From positions 1 to 6,526 of the forward strand of contig CALFJE010000091.1 in the NCBI GenBank assembly GCA_937877545.1: DNA of 6,526 bases, read 5' to 3'. Both the position numbers and the translations under genes were made by a program. Under the pieces are notes generated by a model, which saw only the letters and a list, made by a program, of their open reading frames with translations, searched no databases and was not told the origin of the DNA. Positions within the stretch are counted from its first letter, which is position 1. Every line of letters starts with the position of its first letter. The stretch is from an uncultured Selenomonadales bacterium. GTDB lineage: Bacteria > Bacillota > Negativicutes > Selenomonadales > Selenomonadaceae. Positions 1 through 5,607 of this stretch are shown in pieces.

Positions 1-132
1 GATAGCCGCGCCTCATCGTTGACCGCCGCCACTTGAAATAATGCCGCCGCAGTCAAACCGCCCGACGATAGCCGCGCCTCATCGTTGACCGCCGCCACTT
101 GAAATAATGCCGCCGCAGTCACGTCGCCCGAC
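1..132. repeat. 66-bp tandem repeat, two full units (1-66, 67-132) plus a diverged third
   Basis: Units 1-66 and 67-132 differ at three positions only (56/122, 57/123, 58/124). A third, clearly diverged unit starts at 133 with GATAGCC and runs to about 182. The period is 22 codons in the minus-strand reading frame. The differences change Gly-Asp-Val to Gly-Gly-Leu. Such high identity between adjacent copies suggests recent expansion or gene conversion. Confidence 0.9.
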
Positions 133-182
133 GATAGCCACGCCATGTTGCCGTCTGTCACTCCTAAAAAAATTTCAGCCAT
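1..182 (-). CDS. N-terminal part of a 22-residue-repeat protein (partial, runs off left edge)
   Basis: Reading the minus strand from an ATG at 182-180 gives 60 codons without a stop up to the window edge. The protein begins MAEIFLGVTDGNMAWLSSGD. It then continues as near-identical 22-residue units of the form LSS-G-x-x-TAAALFQVAAVNDEAR. The first residues align with the unit (AEIF against AALF, VTDGN against VNDEA, then LSSG), so the repeat array starts at the N-terminus. There is no signal peptide or membrane segment in the visible part. No good Shine-Dalgarno precedes the ATG, and a later ATG at 146-144 is a less likely start. I do not recognise the family. Short alternating hydrophobic stretches with small residues could suit a beta-solenoid or other repeat fold, but that is a guess. 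The open frame, the period in multiples of three and codon use like the neighbours support coding. Confidence 0.55.
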   Translation of the reverse strand, partial: MAEIFLGVTDGNMAWLSSGDVTAAALFQVAAVNDEARLSSGGLTAAALFQVAAVNDEARL

Positions 183-201
183 TGTATTTAAAAAGTGGCG
201 G

Positions 202-230
202 TTGTGCAATTCCCCAAAATGAATTATATT
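202..230 (+). promoter_or_regulatory. Candidate sigma-70 promoter for the NAD synthetase gene
   Basis: A TATATT (225-230, one mismatch to TATAAT) lies 17 bp after TTGTGC (202-207, only TTG matches the -35 consensus). It sits about 30 bp before the TTG start at 262. The spacing is ideal but the -35 is weak. This is the only good candidate in the 79-bp divergent intergenic region. Confidence 0.4.
223..228 (-). promoter_or_regulatory. Candidate -10 box of the divergent repeat-protein gene
   Basis: On the minus strand a perfect TATAAT lies at 228-223, about 40 bp before the ATG at 182. It overlaps the plus-strand -10 candidate, so the two transcripts could compete. I find no convincing -35 hexamer 16-18 bp upstream, so the call rests on the -10 alone. 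Confidence 0.25.
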
Positions 231-247
231 TAGCGCAATCAAATTTT

Positions 248-253
248 GGGAGG
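248..253 (+). promoter_or_regulatory. Ribosome binding site fixing the TTG start of the NAD synthetase
   Basis: GGGAGG ends 8 bases before the TTG at 262-264. There is no ATG or GTG in frame nearby. The protein from this TTG (PKIAYAQMQ) matches the usual first beta strand of nitrilase-type domains, so the TTG start is well supported. Confidence 0.75.
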
Positions 254-261
254 CGATAGAT

Positions 262-1767
262 TTGCCAAAGATAGCGTATGCACAAATGCAAATCGCGGCA
301 GGTCAACCCGACATCAATACGCGGAAAATCCTGCGACTAATCGACGAGGCAAAAGCCGGCGGCGCGACCGTCGTCATCTTCCCCGAATCGGCGATAGCGG
401 GGAAAATGCTCGGCGATACCTTGCTTGAAAAATCTTTTATTGATGAGTGTAAGGCTTGCAGAGAAGAAATTATCGCGCACGGAAAAAAAATTTTTGTCGT
501 CCTCGATTCAGATAAGCTCGCTTTCAACGGCGTCGAAATTGAATTTTTATCGGAGCCTTTCAGCCTCAGCAGTAAGTTGGCATTTAAAAATTATGGTCGT
601 CCCCGGCTTCAAGTGGGAGCGGTCGGCGTGCAGAATACCGGCAAGACGCTTTACGCCTTCGACGGCAACAGCGCGGTTTTCAATTCACGCGGCGAGGTCG
701 TTCAACGCGCCGAGCCTTTCGAGGAGTGTCTGAACTTTATCGATACGGACGCGATTGATAAAATGCCCGCCCTTGAGCCGCCTGTCGAGTCGGAACCTGC
801 GCGGATTTACCGTGCGCTCCGTTACGGCGTCAAAGAGTTCCTGGCGCAAATCGGTATCGGCAAGGTTGTTATCGGCGCGTCGGGCGGCATAGACAGTGCG
901 GTTGCCGCCGCGCTTTACGTTCAAGTCGTCGGCGAGGATAACGTTATCCTCGTCAACATGCCCGGTCGTTTCAACTCCGCCACGACCAAAAACTTGAGCG
1001 AACAACTTGCCCGCAACCTCGGCTGTAAATATTACGTCGTGCCGATTCAAGAGTCCGTCGATTGGACGGTCAAGCAACTTGAGGAGCGCGGCATTAACGT
1101 TTCCGATTTCGTCAAGGAAAACATTCAAGCCCGCGACAGAGGCTCCAGGATTTTGGCGGCGATAGCGGCGTCCGTCGGCGGCGTCTTCACGTGCAACGCC
1201 AATAAAGCAGAGTCAACCGTCGGTTACGCCACGCTTTACGGCGACGAGGCGGGCTTTTTATCCGCGCTTGCCGACCTGTGGAAGTTCCAAGTCTACGCGC
1301 TTGCCCGCTACATGAACGCCGAGGTTTATAAGCGCGAAGCCGTTCCGCAAGGCATTATCGACATCGTGCCGAGTGCCGAGCTGAGTTCCGCGCAGAACGT
1401 CGACGAGGGTAAGGGCGACCCGCTCCGCTACGATTATCATGATTATTTACTGCGCGGCTTCGTGGAACGCGATTTGACGCCCGAAGACATTTTGAAGTTT
1501 TACGCCGACGGCAAGCTTGAGGCGGAGCTTGGTTGCGAGGCAGGGCTTGTCGATAAATATTTCCCGACCGCGCAGATTTTCACGGAGGATTTGGAGCGTT
1601 GGTGGAAGGCGTTCACGGGTATGGGCGTCGCCAAGCGTATTCAATCGCCGCCGATACTTGCCGTTACCGATAAGCCGTTCGGAGCGCGTCGCGAATCGCA
1701 AAACGGTTGGCATTTCACGCGGAGCTATCGCGACTTGAAGGCTCAACTTACACAAGGAGAATCGTAA
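262..1767 (+). CDS. nadE: NAD+ synthetase with an internally deleted, probably inactive glutaminase domain
   Basis: This enzyme makes NAD+ from deamido-NAD+ and ATP in the cytoplasm, the last step of NAD synthesis. Residues about 180-501 form a complete synthetase domain: the ATP pyrophosphatase P-loop SGGIDS (207-212), VNMPGRFNS (231-239), the ENIQARDR segment (286-293) and NKAESTVGYATLYGD (314-328). Residues 1-175 are a remnant of the N-terminal nitrilase domain that normally hydrolyses glutamine. The first catalytic residue is kept (Glu42 in FPES). However, after KKIFVVLDSDK (75-85) the sequence jumps to what looks like the late nitrilase region (SEPFSLS, then NYGRPRLQVGAVGVQNTGK). The segment that should hold the catalytic Lys and the Cys of a CED-like motif is absent. 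At 501 residues it is short for two-domain glutamine-dependent enzymes (typically about 540-680). The frame is intact and the next gene overlaps its stop by one base, so it is probably expressed and ammonia-dependent. Confidence 0.93.
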   Translation: MPKIAYAQMQIAAGQPDINTRKILRLIDEAKAGGATVVIFPESAIAGKMLGDTLLEKSFIDECKACREEIIAHGKKIFVVLDSDKLAFNGVEIEFLSEPFSLSSKLAFKNYGRPRLQVGAVGVQNTGKTLYAFDGNSAVFNSRGEVVQRAEPFEECLNFIDTDAIDKMPALEPPVESEPARIYRALRYGVKEFLAQIGIGKVVIGASGGIDSAVAAALYVQVVGEDNVILVNMPGRFNSATTKNLSEQLARNLGCKYYVVPIQESVDWTVKQLEERGINVSDFVKENIQARDRGSRILAAIAASVGGVFTCNANKAESTVGYATLYGDEAGFLSALADLWKFQVYALARYMNAEVYKREAVPQGIIDIVPSAELSSAQNVDEGKGDPLRYDYHDYLLRGFVERDLTPEDILKFYADGKLEAELGCEAGLVDKYFPTAQIFTEDLERWWKAFTGMGVAKRIQSPPILAVTDKPFGARRESQNGWHFTRSYRDLKAQLTQGES

Positions 1768-2960
1768 TGCCGATAAAAATTTCGCTCGATTCGGCGATGT
1801 ATCAAGTCGTGTTATTTTTGGCGTTCGTGACGCCGCTGTCGACCGCCGCCGCAAGTATCGCTATGGCACTGGGCGCGGTGTTCATAATCGGCAACTATCT
1901 GCGCACAAAGGAGTTGCCGCGCTTCGACCTCGACTTGTTGGAAGTGTTGGCGGTGTATATCGTCTGCCAAGCGTTAATCGCGTCGGCGTCGTGGGATTCG
2001 ATTCGGAGCTTCCGCGAGGTCTTCGGCGAGGCGCATCGATTCTTGCCGCTTATCTTCGCCATGACGTTCATAAAGCGGCGCGAGCAACTTTGCGGCGTGT
2101 TGGCGGCGACAATTTTGGCGGCACTGATAAACGACGCGGCGGGCTTATGGCAATACTTTGTACAGGGCGAGCCGCGAGCGTTCGGCTTCAATCACACGCC
2201 GACGTTTTACGGCTCCTTTATGCTGATTCAAATCCCGATTCTGATTTTTATCGCGCAGTCGGAAATTTTATCGGCGTTGTGGCGGCGATTGGCGGCTTCG
2301 ACGGCGGGCTTGAGCCTAATCTGCCTGGTGCTGTCCATGACGCGGGGCGCGTGGCTGGCGTTAATCGGCATGGCGATAATCTTCGTCGTGCTTGAAAAAA
2401 AATATCGCCGCGTGACGGCAAAAATCTGCGCGGCGTTGGCGATAATCTTCGTGGCGGCAGCGTTGATGTCACCGCAACTGCAAGCCCGCTTGTCAACCAT
2501 GGTCGATACGAAATTCCAAAGCAATACCGAGCGCGTCTTGATGTGGGAGTCTGCGTTGAAAATGTTCGAGGATTATCCGCTTTACGGCGTGGGGCAAAAG
2601 ATGTTCCGCCAAGCCTACAACGAGCAATACATTTCCGACGAGGCTAAGGAACGCCCCGACGCTCGGCAACGCGGTCACAGCCACCCGCACAATAACTTTT
2701 TGCACAGGGCGAGCGAGGGCGGCATAATCGGCTTGGCGTCGTTTATCGGGCTTTACGCGTACTTTTTCCGGCGATTCTTCAAGCAATGGCGGCGCGAGCG
2801 GTCAATCGCATTCGGCGCGGGCTTGACGGCATTTTTAATCTTGGCGGGCTTGCAACTGGAGGGCTTGACGGATACGAACATGAATCAAGTCCCGATAATG
2901 CGCGAATTTTGGTTATTGGCGGGCACACTGACAGCCGCCGAGGGAATACTTAAGCGTTGA
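1767..2960 (+). CDS. O-antigen ligase / polymerase family (Wzy_C) membrane protein
   Basis: 397 residues from an ATG that shares one base with the nadE stop (TAATG). GGAG at 1756-1759 sits 7 bases upstream; an earlier in-frame ATG at 1707 lies inside nadE and has no such site. It is a multi-spanning inner-membrane protein: hydrophobic segments at roughly 11-45, 57-74, 92-100, 108-126, 150-163, 178-190, 195-209, 219-234, 317-335, 346-363 and 379-392. The family signature is visible: TRGAW (192-196), then a large external loop with RVLMWESALKMF (256-267), the YPLYGVG segment (270-276) and HPHNNFLH (306-313), as in WaaL-type ligases and Wzy-like polymerases. These transfer or polymerise undecaprenyl-linked glycans on the periplasmic face. 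Which of the two it does cannot be read from sequence. No glycosyltransferases are nearby to help. Its 3' end is copied twice downstream, and it may have been trimmed or altered there. Confidence 0.85.
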   Translation: MPIKISLDSAMYQVVLFLAFVTPLSTAAASIAMALGAVFIIGNYLRTKELPRFDLDLLEVLAVYIVCQALIASASWDSIRSFREVFGEAHRFLPLIFAMTFIKRREQLCGVLAATILAALINDAAGLWQYFVQGEPRAFGFNHTPTFYGSFMLIQIPILIFIAQSEILSALWRRLAASTAGLSLICLVLSMTRGAWLALIGMAIIFVVLEKKYRRVTAKICAALAIIFVAAALMSPQLQARLSTMVDTKFQSNTERVLMWESALKMFEDYPLYGVGQKMFRQAYNEQYISDEAKERPDARQRGHSHPHNNFLHRASEGGIIGLASFIGLYAYFFRRFFKQWRRERSIAFGAGLTAFLILAGLQLEGLTDTNMNQVPIMREFWLLAGTLTAAEGILKR

Positions 2961-2966
2961 ACGCTT
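2952..2966. repeat. Short perfect palindrome around the ligase stop codon (second copy at 3073-3087)
   Basis: AAGCGT, then TGA, then ACGCTT: six-base inverted arms with the ligase stop codon as the loop. The same 15 bases recur at 3073-3087, at the junction of the two downstream units. The last unit lacks it because its end reads CTTAAGAGGTGA. No T-run follows, so it is not an intrinsic terminator. Confidence 0.8.
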
Positions 2967-3196
2967 TGGAACGGTCAATCGCATTCGGCGCAGGCTTGAC
3001 GGATACAAACTCCCGATAATGCGCGAATTCTGGCTGTTGGCGGGCACGTTGCTTGCCGCCGAGGGAATACTTAAGCGTTGAACGCTTTGGAACGGTTAAT
3101 CGCATTCGGCGCGGGCTTGACGGATACAAACTCCCGATAATGTGCGAATTCCGGCTGTTGGCGGGCACACTGCTTGCCGCCGAGGGAATACTTAAG
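2961..3196 (+). repeat. Two tandem degenerate copies of the ligase 3' end (121-bp period)
   Basis: This is the content of the 247-bp gap between the ligase and rnc. Unit 1 (2961-3075) and unit 2 (3082-3196) differ at six of 115 positions, all transitions; the period is 121 bp. Both match the ligase coding sequence from about 2796 to its end. Both lack the same two pieces of it: 42 bp between the direct repeats GGGCTTGACGG (2819-2829 and 2861-2871), and 10 bp (ATGAATCAAG) near 2880. Each unit still encodes a copy of the last 20 ligase residues (MREFWLLAG type: 3019-3078, then 3140-3199). The shared deletions show that one shortened copy arose first and was then duplicated. I find no separate gene or convincing promoter here. 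Confidence 0.9.
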
Positions 3197-3202
3197 AGGT
3201 GA
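3196..3202 (+). promoter_or_regulatory. Ribosome binding site deciding the RNase III start (TTG at 3208)
   Basis: GAGGTGA is a near-full anti-16S match and ends 5 bases before TTG 3208-3210. A GTG at 3199 is also in frame, but it lies inside this site and has no binding site of its own at a usable distance, so TTG is preferred. The same bases, read as AAG AGG TGA, are the Lys-Arg-stop end of the last ligase-derived unit. Confidence 0.75.
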
Positions 3203-3207
3203 CCTTT

Positions 3208-3978
3208 TTGACGATAGATGAAAAAATTTTTGAAGCTCCCGAAGGAGATTACGGCATCGAGGAGACGTTGACAAAAACACGACGGGCGGCATTGGCTGAG
3301 CTGACTCAAGAGCTGGGCGTGAAGTTCAAGCGATTGGAAACGCTAAACACCGCCTTGACGCATAAATCCTACGCCAAAGAATTCGAGCCGCCCCTAAAGC
3401 ACAACGAGCGATTGGAATTTTTGGGCGACGCGGTCTTGGGCTTGGCGGCGGCTACGTATCTGTTCGAGCACTTCCCGAACTTGAAGGAGGGCGAGCTGAC
3501 CAAAACGCGTTCGGGCATAGTGCGGCAGTCTACGCTGACCCGCGTGGCTAAGGAAATAGGGTTGGGCGAGCTGATGTTGTTTGGAACGACGGAATACCCA
3601 TGGGGGCGCGACCGCGATTCAAATCTGGAGGACTGTTTGGAGGCGGTTATCGGCGCGATTTACTTCGACCAAGGTTGGGAGACTGCCCGCGATTATGTCT
3701 TCCGCCAATTTAAAGACGAATTCGAGCGCGTCAAAGTTACGGGCATTCCCAAGGATTACAAGAGCAAGTTGCAGGAGGTTATTCAAGGCAACCAGCCGCC
3801 GTTGCGCAAGGTTTCTTATATCGACCTTAGCGACAGCGGCCCGGATCACATGAAAACTTTCGAGTGCGCGGCGTTGATTGACGGGGAAATTTACGGGCGG
3901 GGCGTCGGCAGAAGCAAAAAAGCCGCCGAACAGGAGGCGGCTCGTGAGGCTCTGATTGAACTCGGCGAACTTCAATAA
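3208..3978 (+). CDS. rnc: Ribonuclease III
   Basis: 256 residues from TTG. It cuts double-stranded RNA in the cytoplasm (rRNA precursor processing, mRNA turnover), acting as a Mg2+-dependent homodimer. The catalytic domain spans about 33-172. It contains the signature HNERLEFLGDAVL (65-77), with the metal-site acidic residues Glu67, Glu70 and Asp74, and the second acidic pair Asp142 and Glu145 in EDCLEAVIGAIY. The double-stranded-RNA-binding domain spans about 183-254 (DYKSKLQE start, GRSKKAAEQEAAREAL end). All key residues are present. The N-terminus carries about 30 residues before the usual family start; an internal TTG at 3268 would remove 20 of these but is poorly spaced from its GAGGAG. 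The gene lies behind two ligase-derived repeats, probably in one transcript with nadE and the ligase. Its last 7 bases overlap the convergent gene. Confidence 0.96.
   Translation: MTIDEKIFEAPEGDYGIEETLTKTRRAALAELTQELGVKFKRLETLNTALTHKSYAKEFEPPLKHNERLEFLGDAVLGLAAATYLFEHFPNLKEGELTKTRSGIVRQSTLTRVAKEIGLGELMLFGTTEYPWGRDRDSNLEDCLEAVIGAIYFDQGWETARDYVFRQFKDEFERVKVTGIPKDYKSKLQEVIQGNQPPLRKVSYIDLSDSGPDHMKTFECAALIDGEIYGRGVGRSKKAAEQEAAREALIELGELQ
3916..3942 (-). terminator. Intrinsic terminator of the minus-strand operon, embedded in rnc
   Basis: On the minus strand AGCCGCC (3942-3936), an 8-base loop and GGCGGCT (3927-3921) form a perfect 7-bp GC-rich stem running straight into TTTTTT (3921-3916). It begins 29 bases beyond the TGA of the 324-residue gene (3974-3972), where a terminator is expected. 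The convergent overlap with rnc leaves no intergenic space for one. Confidence 0.75.
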
Positions 3979-4946
3979 TTTTCCCATTCTGCGGCGATGT
4001 GCTTGCCGATAATCGTCTTGATTTTGTCGAGCGGGTAGGGCAACTCATAATCGTCGAAAATGCCGATGTCGACGATACGCGCCTGCGCCACGTCGTTATT
4101 CTTGCCGACGGGCACGTCCACCTCGTCGCCGACCGCAAGCGTTGCGTCGTCGGTGCGGTATGTGTAGGGCTTATAGCTGCCCTTAAATTGAACTTTGCAC
4201 AGAATATATTTGCCGCTCGCCGAACGAATCTGCGCGGTGTCCGGCTCGAACAGTTCAGCCGTCAAGTCGGAGGCTGTGGCGCGAATCAACTCCAGGAAAA
4301 GCGCAAGTCCGGGCAAAAAGTTTTCGTTGTAAAGCGTCTCAAAAGTTTCGGCGGAGCCGTCGTGGAGGAGCGTCTCAATCGTCACGCGGTTGCCGACGTT
4401 CAAATCAATGTCCGTGTCCGCGCCGTCCAAAAGGTTTCGGCAAGCGTTAAAAAGTTTTCGGATATTCTCGCCCGCGTCGTAGGTGTGGCGGGAATTTTTT
4501 TTGCAAATCGTCAAAGTGGCGGTGCGGCGGTCGAGCGTCAAGGTTTCGGATAAGTAAGTAAACGTCACGCGCTCAAGCCGCTTGCGATTGATGAACTCCA
4601 ATTCGGGAACTGCGGCGTCGAGCCAATCCGTAAAGCGTTCCCAATCGTCGGGGTAGGCGTCGGAGCCTTGCCCGCGATAAATTTGCTCGCCGTCCTCTAA
4701 CGTCAAACGCCACCGAACGCCCTCGCGCCCCGCCGCCGTATAATTTTCCTCCCACGCAAAAATATTCAGCGCGTCAAGCTCGGCAAGCCACGCCTCCGAC
4801 ATCTGCGCGGTTGCACTTTTTGTATCAAGCTCAAGCAAGCCGCTCCGCAAAATTTTATAAGACGCCTTGTCCCCGTCGATAATCAGCTCCAAAGTCTTGT
4901 AGCCGCGCCGAGGACTGCCCGTCGTGAATTTAATCCGCTTAGCCAT
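3972..4946 (-). CDS. Unrecognised 324-residue protein, probably two related domains plus a beta-rich C-terminal domain
   Basis: I do not recognise this family. It has no signal peptide or membrane segment and is likely cytoplasmic. Residues about 15-112 and 124-222 appear to follow the same plan: a beta-rich start, a helix, a strand before Asp-Gly (LTLEDGEQIY at 81-90; TLLHDGSAETF at 192-202), then a Pro-containing turn and a final helix (YPDDWERFTDWL at 98-109; LPGLALFLELI at 211-221). This suggests an internal duplication. The C-terminus (about 246-315) has a separate look: KYILCKVQF, a TYRTDD turn (262-267), VGDEVDVPVGKNND (272-285) and YPLDKIKTIIGK (304-315). That suggests a small OB-like or barrel domain. 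The ATG follows the stop of the SIMPL gene with no gap (TAAATG), and GGGAG about 9 bases upstream lies inside that gene. It is the last gene of the araD set and converges on rnc. Confidence 0.85.
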   Translation of the reverse strand: MAKRIKFTTGSPRRGYKTLELIIDGDKASYKILRSGLLELDTKSATAQMSEAWLAELDALNIFAWEENYTAAGREGVRWRLTLEDGEQIYRGQGSDAYPDDWERFTDWLDAAVPELEFINRKRLERVTFTYLSETLTLDRRTATLTICKKNSRHTYDAGENIRKLFNACRNLLDGADTDIDLNVGNRVTIETLLHDGSAETFETLYNENFLPGLALFLELIRATASDLTAELFEPDTAQIRSASGKYILCKVQFKGSYKPYTYRTDDATLAVGDEVDVPVGKNNDVAQARIVDIGIFDDYELPYPLDKIKTIIGKHIAAEWENY

Positions 4947-5603
4947 TTACTCAATCTCCCACAAGAAATCGACGCCGAGGCTCGCCGTAAGCTCTTCGGG
5001 CTGAATATCGAACGAATTTTTATCGACAGGCTCGCACGCGCCGCAAACTATCGTCTCCGCCTCCGCGCCGTCGGGCGTATAATTTATGTCGAGGAGCCGA
5101 CCCAATTTGACGCCGCCGGCCGCGCAGAGTATTTCAGCCTTGCGACGGGCGTCACGGGCGGCGTTCGCCAACAGCTTATCGTTCAGGGCGTCGGCGTCCT
5201 TTACCGTGAAGGCGATTGAAATTTTCGGCTGCGACAGGCAAGCGGCTATCGTATCGAGGGCGCGATTAAGTTTGGCGTTATCGAAGTCGAAGGTCAATTT
5301 CAAGTCGTGGCGGCACTCGAAGCCGATAAAATTTTGGCGGTAACGTTTGGCGTTGCCCTCGCGATACTCCTCGTCCTCGTAGACCGCCCGCACATTAAAG
5401 CAGGTCGTCTTTAGGTCGTCGGCTTGAAAGCCCGCCTCAGCCGTAGATTCGCGGAGCATTTCAATTTGTTGAGCGGCGATTTTATAGGCGGCGGCGTATT
5501 CGGCATTGCGAGCCGTCAAGGTCATCGACAGCGTAATCAAGTCGGGCACCTGCGCGGCGACGCCGATACCTCTGATGTGGATTCTGCGTTTCTCGTCCGT
5601 CAT
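4947..5603 (-). CDS. SIMPL (DUF541) domain protein without signal peptide
   Basis: 218 residues starting MTDEKRRIHIRGIGVAAQVP. The pattern fits the SIMPL/DUF541 family (relatives: E. coli YggE, Brucella BP26): a RGIG-type first strand, PDLITLSMTLTA, a long helix with repeated Ala (Y-A-A-A-Y-K-I-A), FQADDLKTTCFNV (59-71), a central FTVKDAD segment and a final strand VDFLWEIE. Known members are mostly exported and linked to oxidative stress tolerance or channel-like oligomers, with no established reaction. This copy has no hydrophobic N-terminus, so it probably stays in the cytoplasm. The ATG at 5603-5601 is chosen because GGGGG (5615-5611) lies 7 bases upstream and the family begins here; a longer frame back to 5702 would overlap araD by 95 bases. 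It begins 4 bases after the araD stop and touches the next gene, so the three are almost surely cotranscribed. Confidence 0.87.
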   Translation of the reverse strand: MTDEKRRIHIRGIGVAAQVPDLITLSMTLTARNAEYAAAYKIAAQQIEMLRESTAEAGFQADDLKTTCFNVRAVYEDEEYREGNAKRYRQNFIGFECRHDLKLTFDFDNAKLNRALDTIAACLSQPKISIAFTVKDADALNDKLLANAARDARRKAEILCAAGGVKLGRLLDINYTPDGAEAETIVCGACEPVDKNSFDIQPEELTASLGVDFLWEIE

Positions 5604-5607
5604 GGCT

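Noticed and set aside
1..132. Tandem repeats at the left edge as a CRISPR array
   Set aside because: There are no unique spacers: the 66-bp units are contiguous, near-identical throughout and in a translated frame.
685..1128. Minus-strand open frame inside nadE
   Set aside because: It lies opposite the conserved synthetase P-loop region; no start signal or recognisable product is visible.
2952..2966. Hairpin at the ligase stop as a transcription terminator
   Set aside because: The stem has only 6 bp with a 3-base loop, and no T-run follows, so intrinsic termination is not supported.
2992..3020. TTGACG followed by GATAAT in each repeat unit, resembling a promoter for rnc
   Set aside because: The spacer is only 13 bp in the units and 23 bp in the parent ligase sequence, so neither fits the 16-18 bp needed. 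The bases are simply inherited ligase codons.
2950..3309. Minus-strand open frames through the ligase-derived repeats
   Set aside because: They are antisense to real or relic ligase codons, start inside rnc and have no ribosome binding site. The 121-bp period throws successive units into different frames.
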